Shown: positions 21,512 to 28,688 of the stretch, piece after piece
Layout: each line of letters begins with the position of its first letter
Position numbering within the stretch: position 1 is the stretch's first letter
Source: Paludibacteraceae bacterium
Lineage (GTDB): Bacteria > Bacteroidota > Bacteroidia > Bacteroidales > Paludibacteraceae
Assembly (NCBI GenBank): GCA_017542915.1
Contig: JAFXWI010000061.1
Location: 1 to 36,066, forward strand
Length of the DNA stretch: 36,066 bases
Direction: 5' to 3'
Program-made: the position numbers and the translations under genes
Notes under the pieces: model-generated
Database searches by the model: none
Told to the model about the DNA's origin: nothing
The model's input: the letters and a program-made list of their open reading frames with translations, nothing else

Positions 21512-23871
21512 TAACTATCTCATCACATATGTCAAAACTCAAATACTTTGGTCTCGCGTGCATCGCGATGATCCTGTCGTCCTGCGAGGATCTCATCAAG
21601 AAATATATGGACACCGCGGACTTAGGAGATCTGGAAATGCTGGACTCGTATATCGGAGCCCCTAAATCCGATATGGAAGTGACTGATGTCACTTTCTCGC
21701 CCGACTACAAGACCTTCACCGTCTCTACCCGCCTTACCGATGGTGGTCCCGGGTTCTCCATCTCCGACACGACCATGGTGCGCACCGAGGTCGTGGAACT
21801 CATCGAGGGATTCCGAAGAACAGTGAGAGCCACACCGCGATTAGTGCAGATGAAGAATGTGGAGAGCGAGGAGGTGCAGCATTACGATCTGCGTATGCTC
21901 GTGCTGGTGGACAGAACATTGCCACAGGAACAACTCGAGAAGGTACAGCATTACTTACGCGAGATAAAGACGGTCTTTGATACGAACAATCTCTTTATCG
22001 TTTTCATGGACGGCGATAAGATCTCCAAACCTTATCCTGCTACCGACTATATCGTGGAGACCTATTTCAAGCGTGTGGATCAGCCCTATATCTATCTCTA
22101 TCGCGCGATGCAGGAGTGTCGCGAGAAAATAGTCAATAGAGAGGGCGTTTGGAAAGATGCCAAACGGTGCGTCATGCTCACTTTTGCAGCGGAGCGTACC
22201 TATGACGACAACTCCGACACGCCTTTCGACCCCGATCATTATGCCTATAAGGAGAAACTCGTCAGACGTCCGGCGAAAGACTCTACCTTCGTCGCTTATT
22301 ATATCAACATGGATAACCAGATGGCAGAGGAAGAGGGCGCTTCTCTCAGCGTGCCCTATATATTCTGCAATCTCAACGGAGGAGAGTATATCGTTGATTA
22401 CAACTGGATTGATCTGAAGCGGAAGATTTATGATATTTTCCAATTCGATTTTCCCGATAACCGCTTCACGTTTATCAACCCGGATTATAAGGTGTATCGA
22501 GGGGACCACAAGCAACTCACGCTTAATATCTATGACCGGAAGACGGACAAGTTAGTGGCTTCGTTCACGACCACCGTCTCGCTCGGAAATATCTTCAAAC
22601 CGATCATCGTCAACGGGCATAACGTTGCTTATGTCATCGCCCAAGGTGTACTGCTCGGACTTTTTATCCTGCTCTTCGTCTATTTCATGATGCAGATAGT
22701 CATTCCGGTCATCCGCTATATTATCTTCCGTCGGAAATATCTCCTCGTTTATACGGGACCGAACATGAGCGTTCATAATCATTCCGTGGGAGATACCTGC
22801 TATCTGTGCAAGGCGCCTTTCAAACCCGGGGATAAGATCGTTGCCAAATGTGAGCATACGATGCACGAAGAGTGCTGGGAGGAAAACGGCTATCATTGTC
22901 CCGAGTACAGCGACCGCTGCAAACATGGATCGCATTATTTCAACCATTACAACCTCTTTGACTCTCAGAACGCCTCCTTCTATATGCGGTGGATTATCAT
23001 GGCGATAGGAGCCTCTATCGTTTCTTGGCTCGGACTGACGCTCTATGTGCAGTTTGAGGTAGGACGGCGAATCTTACCGGCTTGGTTGATTCAGAATATG
23101 GGTCAGGTGCCTTTCTTGGGCTTGGTGATGAGTTTCTTCCTTGCCTTCGTTCTCTCTATCTTGGCGGTCGGCCCGCGTAGCTTGAGAGCGTGGGGGAATG
23201 TGCTGCTTCGTACCCTGATCGCATCCGCAATCAGTTATCTGTCCTTCCTGCTGATGGGACTTTTCATCTCCGTCTTGAAGATTACCGTCTTCCGTTCGTT
23301 CTTGGATGCGATACCTTGGATCATATCAAGCTTCGTGATCGTGATCGCTACTACGAAATATACCCGCGTTGTGTATAGCACTCGTGTAGTGGTCATCAGT
23401 GTGGTCATCGGACTCCTCTCTATGCTTGTATGGAATCTCTTCTATACTTTGTGCGAATTGGATTTCCGGGTTCTCCTGCTCTTCAGTTTCCTCTTCTATT
23501 ACCTGAGTATGACGATTAGTGTGGCTTCCGCTACACCTCGTTCCGAACGCTATTTCCTCAAGGTTGAAGGAGCGGTGAAGACCATGGATGTAGCGCTCTA
23601 TAAATGGCTGCGCGCAGCGCCGGACAAACCCGTCACCATCGGTAAATCCGTCGATTGCTCGCTCCAACTCTCGTGGGATCTGCAGTCCGACATAGCCCCT
23701 GTACAGGCGGAGATCCGCCTCCGTCGTAAGGTGCCTTACCTCATCCCGAAGCATACTGGAGTCTTCATGAGGAAACTGCCCTTGAAACCGAATCTGAGAA
23801 TCCGACTCGTTCACGGCAGGTCGTTCACTATCGGTAAAACGACCTTTACCTATGTCGAGAAAGACCGTTAA
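21508..23871 (+). CDS. Polytopic membrane protein with RING-H2-like and FHA-like domains (candidate E3)
   Basis: 787 residues from ATG 21508 (ATGA overlap); ATG 21529 gives a neater lipoprotein signal. Order: signal with lipobox LSSC; periplasmic domain (30-370) that is vWA-like at MLVLVDRT (130-137), weak evidence; TM1 (372-405); cytosolic cysteine cluster C431-x2-C434-x13-C448-x-H450-x2-H453-x2-C456-x7-C464-x6-C471, RING-H2-like with a wider last pair than the usual x2; six more TMs (491-675); C-terminal FHA-like domain (about 700-785) with VTIGKSVDCSLQLSW and FTIGKTTFTYV. The topology puts RING and FHA on the cytosolic side, where E2 is. FHA domains often read phosphothreonine; here the usual SxxH loop reads APVQAE, so binding may be lost. 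Inference: membrane platform and E3. No T6SS family recognised. Confidence 0.75.
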   Translation: MITISSHMSKLKYFGLACIAMILSSCEDLIKKYMDTADLGDLEMLDSYIGAPKSDMEVTDVTFSPDYKTFTVSTRLTDGGPGFSISDTTMVRTEVVELIEGFRRTVRATPRLVQMKNVESEEVQHYDLRMLVLVDRTLPQEQLEKVQHYLREIKTVFDTNNLFIVFMDGDKISKPYPATDYIVETYFKRVDQPYIYLYRAMQECREKIVNREGVWKDAKRCVMLTFAAERTYDDNSDTPFDPDHYAYKEKLVRRPAKDSTFVAYYINMDNQMAEEEGASLSVPYIFCNLNGGEYIVDYNWIDLKRKIYDIFQFDFPDNRFTFINPDYKVYRGDHKQLTLNIYDRKTDKLVASFTTTVSLGNIFKPIIVNGHNVAYVIAQGVLLGLFILLFVYFMMQIVIPVIRYIIFRRKYLLVYTGPNMSVHNHSVGDTCYLCKAPFKPGDKIVAKCEHTMHEECWEENGYHCPEYSDRCKHGSHYFNHYNLFDSQNASFYMRWIIMAIGASIVSWLGLTLYVQFEVGRRILPAWLIQNMGQVPFLGLVMSFFLAFVLSILAVGPRSLRAWGNVLLRTLIASAISYLSFLLMGLFISVLKITVFRSFLDAIPWIISSFVIVIATTKYTRVVYSTRVVVISVVIGLLSMLVWNLFYTLCELDFRVLLLFSFLFYYLSMTISVASATPRSERYFLKVEGAVKTMDVALYKWLRAAPDKPVTIGKSVDCSLQLSWDLQSDIAPVQAEIRLRRKVPYLIPKHTGVFMRKLPLKPNLRIRLVHGRSFTIGKTTFTYVEKDR

Positions 23872-23913
23872 ACGCGCAAGATTGCTTGATTTTGGCAAAA
23901 ATTGAAAAATTTA

Positions 23914-23945
23914 TTTGCATATATAAAAAAAAAGCAGTAATTTTG
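23914..23945 (+). promoter_or_regulatory. Bacteroidota promoter for mdh
   Basis: TTTG at 23914-23917, a 20-base spacer and TAATTTTG at 23938-23945 match the primary-sigma consensus. The upstream region TTTGCATATATAAA resembles the TTGCATATATGCAA palindrome at other promoters in the window. It starts a new unit after the secretion operon; no clear terminator is seen in between (23872-23910). Confidence 0.75.
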
Positions 23946-24008
23946 CACGCTTTTACAATATTTGTAAAAAATAAAGTTTGATTATTATAAATTTAAAAAT
24001 ACAAAATT

Positions 24009-24950
24009 ATGTCTAAAGTAACTGTTGTAGGCGCAGGAAACGTTGGTGCAACCTGCGCAAATGTATTGGCTGTTAACGAAGTAGCCAATGAAGTATGTCT
24101 GATTGATATCAAAGAGGGCTTTGCTGAGGGTAAAGCCATGGACATCATGCAAACGGCTCAGCTCATGGGCTTTGATACCGTAGTTGAGGGTGTAACTAAT
24201 GATTACAGCAAGACTGCCGGCTCGGATGTAGTGATCATCACTTCCGGTCTGCCCCGTAAACCGGGTATGACCCGTGAGGAGCTCATCGGTGTGAACGCAG
24301 GTATCGTGAAATCGGTTTGCGACCAAGTGCTGAAGTACAGCCCGAATGCGATCCTCGTTGTTGTTTCCAACCCGATGGATACGATGGCTTATCTGACCCT
24401 CCATGCACTCAAACTGCCGCGTAACCGCGTCATCGGTATGGGCGGTGCTCTCGATAGCGCACGTCTCAAATACTTCCTCAGCCAAGCCCTCAAGTGCAAC
24501 GCTAACGATGTGGACGGTTTCGTTATCGGTGGTCACGGTGATACCACGATGATCCCTCTGACCAGCTACACTACCTACAAAGGTATCAATGTATCCGAGT
24601 TCCTGTCGAAAGAGGAGTTGGAGAATGTCGTTAAGAGCACGATGGTAGGCGGTGCTACCCTGACCGGTCTGCTCGGTACCTCTGCTTGGATGGCTCCGGG
24701 TGCTGCGGCGGCTTCCGTTGCTGAGGCTATCATCAAGGACCAGAAGAAGATGATCCCTTGCTCCGCTGCCCTCGAAGGTGAGTACGGCATGAAGGACATC
24801 ACCATCGGTGTACCTTGTATCATCGGTAAGAACGGTATTGAGAAGATTCTGGAGTTGAACATCAGCGAAGAGGAGCGCGCTAAACTGCACGAGTCCGAGG
24901 CTGCTGTCCGCAAAACCACCGCGATCTTAAAAGACCTCAACGTTCTTTAA
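24009..24950 (+). CDS. mdh: Malate dehydrogenase (LDH-like type)
   Basis: NAD-dependent interconversion of malate and oxaloacetate in the cytosol, part of the TCA or succinate-forming fermentative route. The 313-residue protein has the nucleotide motif VVGAGNVGAT (5-14), the substrate loop LPRKPGMTREEL with Arg residues, VVSNPMDTMAY, and the catalytic His176 in IGGHGDT. Length and motifs fit the LDH-like malate dehydrogenases found across Bacteroidota. Lactate dehydrogenase is unlikely because the 100-position loop carries Arg rather than Gln (pattern judgement). It has its own promoter and marks the return to housekeeping genes. Confidence 0.92.
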   Translation: MSKVTVVGAGNVGATCANVLAVNEVANEVCLIDIKEGFAEGKAMDIMQTAQLMGFDTVVEGVTNDYSKTAGSDVVIITSGLPRKPGMTREELIGVNAGIVKSVCDQVLKYSPNAILVVVSNPMDTMAYLTLHALKLPRNRVIGMGGALDSARLKYFLSQALKCNANDVDGFVIGGHGDTTMIPLTSYTTYKGINVSEFLSKEELENVVKSTMVGGATLTGLLGTSAWMAPGAAAASVAEAIIKDQKKMIPCSAALEGEYGMKDITIGVPCIIGKNGIEKILELNISEEERAKLHESEAAVRKTTAILKDLNVL

Positions 24951-25017
24951 TAAGTTGAATGTTGAAAGTTGAGAGTTGAGAGAAACTTCTCTAAACTCTA
25001 AACTCTACACTCTAAAC
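24951..25017 (+). repeat. GTTGAA / CTCTAAA tandem repeats forming a hairpin
   Basis: The gap between mdh and the next gene consists of repeated GTTGAAA/GTTGAGA units followed by CTCTAAA/CTCTACA units. AGAGTTGAGAG and CTCTAAACTCT are complementary with one mismatch, so the message could fold into a hairpin without a U-tract. No promoter is visible, so the two genes are probably co-transcribed. Confidence 0.6.
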
Positions 25018-25026
25018 TATCAATCA

Positions 25027-26211
25027 ATGGATTTATTTGATAAATGTGACCATTTTGAGACCCTCAAACAGGTCCGCAAATTGGGTATCTACCCGTATTT
25101 CCACGAGTTGGAGAGCCGTCAAGCACCTGTCGTGCAGATGGAGAACCACCGTGTGATCATGTTGGGTTCCAATAACTACCTCGGCCTCACGGAGAACGAG
25201 GCAGTTATTGCAGCCGGACATGCGGCGTTGGATAAATACGGTACAGGTGTGAGCGGTAGCCGTTTCCTGAACGGCACCCTCGATCTGCACCTTCAGTTGG
25301 AGCGCGAGATAGCAGCGTTCACGGGTTACGAGGAGGCGATGACCGTCTCTACCGGTTTCCAAACGAACCTCGCTATCATCTCCGCGATCTGCGGCAAGGA
25401 TGATTATATCCTCAATGACCGCGAGAACCACGCCTCTATCTACGATGCTTGCCGTCTGAGTTACGCCAAGGTACTGCGTTACCGTCACTCGGATATGACG
25501 GATCTGGAGCGTCAGCTCAAGTCCATTCCCGAGGAGGCAGGTAAGCTCATCATCACCGATGGTGTCTTCTCCATGCGCGGAGACATCTGCAAACTGCCTG
25601 AGATATGCGCGTTAGCCGAGAAATACGGAGCACGCGTGATGGTGGACGATGCGCATGGATTTGGTGTCCTTGGCCCCGGAGGTAGAGGTACCGCTGCGCA
25701 TTTCGGCTTGACCGACAAGGTGGACATCACTATGCTCACTTTCTCCAAGTCCTTGGCGTCCATCGGTGGATGTATGCTGACCTCTCACCGCGTAGCCGAT
25801 TGGTTGCGTCATGTGAGCCGTCCCTTCATCTTCTCCGCCTCGATCACTCCCTGCTCGGCAGCTACTGCGCTCGAAGCACTCCATCAGTTGATCTTGGATC
25901 CCCAGCGACCCGAGCGACTGATGAATATCGCCCGCTATTTCCAGAAACAACTGCTCGCCAACGGCGTGAAGATCATCGAGGCTCCGACGCCTATCGTGCC
26001 TATCTTCACCTATAAGACGCTCGACACCCTTTATTTCGGTAAGAAGATGTTCGAGGAAGGCGTGTATGTCAATCCGGTTATCGCGCCGGCATGTGTCGAA
26101 GGCGAATGTCTGCTTCGTACCACCCTTATGGCTACGCATACCGAGCCCGTCATTGACGAAGCAGTGGACATCATCGCTCGCGTCCTGCGCGAAGGTGCCC
26201 CGCAGATGTAA
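25027..26211 (+). CDS. spt: Serine palmitoyltransferase-type alpha-oxoamine synthase
   Basis: 394-residue PLP enzyme of the KBL/BioF/SPT family. ATG 25027 is chosen because the upstream part of the frame consists of the repeat tract. Seen: GSNNYLGLT, the substrate region SGSRFLNGTLDLHLQLE, MVDDAHGFGVLGPGGRG, the PLP lysine Lys241 in TFSKSLASIGG, and FIFSASITPCSAATALEALH. The text closely follows the serine palmitoyltransferase of gut Bacteroides as I remember it (YPYF near the start; GTFSKSLASIGG; NPVIPPACA region). The enzyme condenses serine with acyl-CoA in sphingolipid synthesis, typical of Bacteroidales. 2-amino-3-ketobutyrate CoA ligase and BioF are alternatives with the same fold. Confidence 0.8.
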   Translation: MDLFDKCDHFETLKQVRKLGIYPYFHELESRQAPVVQMENHRVIMLGSNNYLGLTENEAVIAAGHAALDKYGTGVSGSRFLNGTLDLHLQLEREIAAFTGYEEAMTVSTGFQTNLAIISAICGKDDYILNDRENHASIYDACRLSYAKVLRYRHSDMTDLERQLKSIPEEAGKLIITDGVFSMRGDICKLPEICALAEKYGARVMVDDAHGFGVLGPGGRGTAAHFGLTDKVDITMLTFSKSLASIGGCMLTSHRVADWLRHVSRPFIFSASITPCSAATALEALHQLILDPQRPERLMNIARYFQKQLLANGVKIIEAPTPIVPIFTYKTLDTLYFGKKMFEEGVYVNPVIAPACVEGECLLRTTLMATHTEPVIDEAVDIIARVLREGAPQM

Positions 26212-26246
26212 ATCGTACATCTTACATCTTTACTTCGTACATTGTA
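26212..26246 (+). repeat. TACATCTTACAT repeat tract between spt and the peptidase gene
   Basis: The gap holds CGTACATCTTACATCT...TTCGTACATTG, a near copy of the tract at 301-333 near the left end of the window. The TTG used as start of the next gene (26242) falls inside it. Same repeat family as at 157-335. Confidence 0.55.
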
Positions 26247-27123
26247 TCACATTCGTCTCATATCTCCCTCGGGTGTCATAGATCCCCTGTATATCGAAGG
26301 CGCGGCAACGCGTCTTCGCTCTTGGGGATATGAGGTGAGTGAAGGAAAGCATGCACGCGACCAATGGGGACGGTTTGCGGGTACGGATCAGGATCGTTTG
26401 GCGGATCTCATCGAGGCACTGCGGGATCCTTCCGTGGACTTCATCCTTTGTTCCCGTGGCGGCTACGGGCTACAACGCATCATCGACCAAGTGCCGCCTA
26501 TTCATAAACCGATCATCGGCTTCAGCGACATCACCGCCCTTCATCAGGCATCGGCTTACAGCGACCAGTTCTCTATACATGGTATCATGTGCAAACATAT
26601 CGCTACGCTGCCCGAAGACAGCGAGCCCATACGCGCGCTGCGCAGCCTCTTGGCGGATGAGCGCATGGATTATTTCTGGCCTGCGCACCCGCTGAACCAT
26701 TACGGTACGGCGTGCGCACCTATCGTGGGCGGAAACCTCTCCGTCTTGTACGGCTTGCAAGGCACGCGTTACGGACTGCGTGACCAGCTCTTTCGCAAGC
26801 AGTTCCCGATTCTCCTTATTGAAGATATATGTGAGCGGCATTACCATATCGACCGCATGATCCGTAACCTCAAGATGAGCGGTGTCCTCGCGCACCTCAG
26901 CGGACTGATAGTAGGGCAGTTCACCGATTGTGAGGACGATCCTTCGATGGGTTGTACCGTCTATGAGACTATAAAAGAGGTAGTCGCAGAATACGACTAC
27001 CCCGTTCTTTTCAATGCTCCCGTAGGTCACGTGGAGCAAAACTTACCTCTCCGTCTTCACTCCACCATCCGTATGGACATCACCCCCGATGGCGCTCACA
27101 TCACCGGAAAAGGTATTTTCTAA
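26242..27123 (+). CDS. LD-carboxypeptidase (peptidase family S66), TTG start
   Basis: Cytosolic serine peptidase that removes the terminal D-alanine of tetrapeptides in murein recycling. 293 residues with family marks: IRLISPSGVI at the start, SRGGYGLQRIID (about 75-86), the nucleophile motif GFSDITALHQ, the Glu segment LLIEDI, and FNAPVGHVEQNLPLRLHS with the His of the Ser-His-Glu triad. No in-frame ATG exists upstream and the conserved N-terminal strand begins right after TTG 26242, so a TTG start is the best choice. It lies 30 bases after spt, probably the same transcript as mdh and spt. Confidence 0.85.
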   Translation: MYHIRLISPSGVIDPLYIEGAATRLRSWGYEVSEGKHARDQWGRFAGTDQDRLADLIEALRDPSVDFILCSRGGYGLQRIIDQVPPIHKPIIGFSDITALHQASAYSDQFSIHGIMCKHIATLPEDSEPIRALRSLLADERMDYFWPAHPLNHYGTACAPIVGGNLSVLYGLQGTRYGLRDQLFRKQFPILLIEDICERHYHIDRMIRNLKMSGVLAHLSGLIVGQFTDCEDDPSMGCTVYETIKEVVAEYDYPVLFNAPVGHVEQNLPLRLHSTIRMDITPDGAHITGKGIF

Positions 27124-27131
27124 AAGCTGTT

Positions 27132-27150
27132 GGACTAACGACTATCGACA
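27132..27150. repeat. GACTAACGAC repeat, inverted partner of 27988-28009
   Basis: TGGACTAACGACTATCGAC here is inversely related to GTCGTTAGTCGTTAGTCGAT at the end of the next gene (27988-28007). The pair flanks the promoter and lipoprotein gene in between. Confidence 0.45.
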
Positions 27151-27192
27151 GCCCTTGCATGGACAAAAAATTTTTATTTTTTCGCTTTTTTC

Positions 27193-27223
27193 TTGCATAT
27201 ATGCAAAAAAAGCAGTACCTTTG
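27193..27223 (+). promoter_or_regulatory. Promoter with TTGCATATATGCAA palindrome
   Basis: The -33 TTG (27193-27195) is the left end of a perfect 14-bp palindrome TTGCATATATGCAA (27193-27206); after a 20-base spacer comes TACCTTTG (27216-27223). The same combination precedes the AraC-type gene (28626-28656). Transcription should start near 27230, which places the true start codon of the next gene at 27247. Confidence 0.75.
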
Positions 27224-27246
27224 CACCCGGACAAAATGATTATACC

Positions 27247-28002
27247 ATGCGAAAGAGTTTTTTCTTATTTTTCTTATTCATCGTGTTGTGCTCGTGCGGG
27301 CATAAACAGATACAAGTGACGGACTGTACGACGGAAGCGATCAAGGTGGATACTTCTTGCGACGGTCTGCAGGATCAATCGTATTTGGAGCAGTTGGCTC
27401 CCATCAAAGCCGATATGGAGCGTGAGATGAACGTGCAGATCGGTTATGCGCCGGAGGAGCTGTGGGTGAACGGTCCGGAGTGCCCGATGCTGAACTGGGC
27501 AACGGATGCCTTATGGGAGGCTGCCAAACGTGCGTACGACGGACGGGTAGATATAGCCATCGTGAATATGGGCGGGATGCGTTGCAGCTGGCCTGCCGGT
27601 CCTATCACCATTGGAAACGTGTTTGAGTTGATGCCGTTCGATAACCGTTTGGTGGTACTGACGCTCAAAGGCGAAGATGTGATGTCGCTTTGCGAGTCCT
27701 TCGCGCAGTACGGCGGTCAAGGCGTAGCGGGAATGAGAGTAGAAGAATGTACGATGGACAATGTACAAAGTACAAAGGTAAAGGTCACGGTGGACGGTAA
27801 GCCGCTGAAAAACGAAGCGTTATACACCGTAGCTACCAGCGATTATTTGGCAGGAGGAACAGACCACATGGATGCCCTGACACGCTATGTGGAGCGATGG
27901 GATAGCGATCTGCTGATTAGGGATCTGTACATAGAGGCAGTCCTTGAGCAAGACACCATCCGCGCTGCCGTGGACGGAAGAATGAGGGTCGTTAGTCGTT
28001 AG
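27247..28002 (+). CDS. Lipoprotein with 5'-nucleotidase C-terminal domain only
   Basis: 251 residues. MRKSFFLFFLFIVLCSCGHK is a lipoprotein signal with LCSC. The rest is the 5'-nucleotidase C-terminal domain, which binds the nucleoside part of the substrate: MLNWATDALWEAA, VDIAIVNMGGMR, GPITIGNVFELMPFDNRLVVLTLKG, YTVATSDYLAGGTDHM. The catalytic metallophosphatase half is missing, and no gene for it is adjacent; in many Bacteroidales the two halves are neighbouring genes. Two oddities: residues about 168-178 (TMDNVQSTKVK) are encoded by sequence like the intergenic repeats, and the final residues VVSR and the stop lie in a GTCGTTA tandem repeat. It may be a binding protein or work with a half encoded elsewhere. 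Confidence 0.75.
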   Translation: MRKSFFLFFLFIVLCSCGHKQIQVTDCTTEAIKVDTSCDGLQDQSYLEQLAPIKADMEREMNVQIGYAPEELWVNGPECPMLNWATDALWEAAKRAYDGRVDIAIVNMGGMRCSWPAGPITIGNVFELMPFDNRLVVLTLKGEDVMSLCESFAQYGGQGVAGMRVEECTMDNVQSTKVKVTVDGKPLKNEALYTVATSDYLAGGTDHMDALTRYVERWDSDLLIRDLYIEAVLEQDTIRAAVDGRMRVVSR

Positions 28003-28009
28003 TCGATGG
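27988..28009. repeat. GTCGTTA tandem repeat spanning the stop codon
   Basis: GTCGTTAGTCGTTAGTCGAT covers the last codons and stop of the lipoprotein gene. It is the inverted partner of the sequence at 27132-27150. From here to 28112 (about 100 bases) I see no gene or clear signal. Confidence 0.5.
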
Positions 28010-28112
28010 TTATAAATCTCCGGACCAGCCGTGACCTAAGTCCCTTTTTATTCTATGTTCGTACTTTTTCCTCGTAGTGGGGACTACTCGGGTACTTCAC
28101 TCGAAATGCAGT

Positions 28113-28547
28113 TCATTGCATTTCTTCATCATACCGGAATTCAAAATACGGCAGAGCAAAATATTTCTCTATCAATTCGGTCAATTCCTCCTCCTTGTCC
28201 TTTGCCCATTGACCGACCAAAACAATAAACTTATCAATATTCCAAGCCACTCGACCACGAGGCACTTGTGTATAATCACCGCTGAATTTAGTCGGTTCAT
28301 GCTTTGCCAACGCACGGAAATATTGTTTCTGCCATACCTGTCGATGTAAGGTTTGGTAGTTAATAAATGGCAAGCCTTTTTCTGCTGCATCTTCAACCAT
28401 TTTGGGCGTTAGTTCCTTCTTGTACACACCGAAAAAATCGTGCTCTTCCGGATCATACCAAAATATCCCTACAGCAGGCATGGGCTCGTCGAAGGATTTC
28501 ATATCCTTCATAATACTTTCCTTTTCGCTATGTGATAAAGTCGTCAT
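28113..28547 (-). CDS. Small conserved-looking cytosolic protein of unknown function
   Basis: 144 residues on the minus strand. I start it at the ATG ending at 28547, 18 bases after the -7 box; a second ATG three codons upstream would leave almost no leader. The protein is rich in Glu, Lys and aromatic residues (VGIFWYDPEEHDFFGVYKKEL, LPFINYQTLHRQVWQKQYFRAL, DYTQVPRGRVAWNIDKFIVLVG, YFEFRYDEEMQ) and looks like a compact alpha/beta domain. No signal peptide or membrane segment. It resembles small hypothetical proteins common in Bacteroidales, but I can name no family. It has its own promoter and is divergent from the AraC-type gene. Confidence 0.7.
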   Translation of the reverse strand: MTTLSHSEKESIMKDMKSFDEPMPAVGIFWYDPEEHDFFGVYKKELTPKMVEDAAEKGLPFINYQTLHRQVWQKQYFRALAKHEPTKFSGDYTQVPRGRVAWNIDKFIVLVGQWAKDKEEELTELIEKYFALPYFEFRYDEEMQ

Positions 28548-28565
28548 ATTTTTCATTTTGCGCTG

Positions 28566-28597
28566 CAAAGGTACTACAAATTTTGCACATACGCAAA
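28566..28597 (-). promoter_or_regulatory. Minus-strand promoter for the small unknown gene
   Basis: Read on the minus strand: TTTG (28597-28594), 20-base spacer and TACCTTTG (28573-28566). The -33 region again sits in a TTTGCGTATGTGCAAA near palindrome. It is back to back with the promoter at 28626-28656, about 30 bases apart, so one regulator could affect both genes. Confidence 0.7.
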
Positions 28598-28625
28598 TAA
28601 AAGAGCCATTTTTATTTCTTTTTTC

Positions 28626-28656
28626 TTGCATATATGCAAAAAAAATTGTACCTTTG
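28626..28656 (+). promoter_or_regulatory. Promoter with TTGCATATATGCAA palindrome for the AraC-type gene
   Basis: TTGCATATATGCAA at 28626-28639 followed, 20 bases after the first TTG, by TACCTTTG at 28649-28656. Predicted transcription start is near 28663, which makes ATG 28689 the start codon of the next gene and rules out longer frames. Confidence 0.75.
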
Positions 28657-28688
28657 CAGCTGATTTGTGGAAAAATTGGCAGTTTAGA

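Noticed and set aside
23872..24008. Integration site or mobile element at the right edge of the T6SS operon
   Set aside because: No integrase, tRNA gene or direct repeat matching the left edge was found; the base composition of the operon resembles that of the neighbouring mdh gene.
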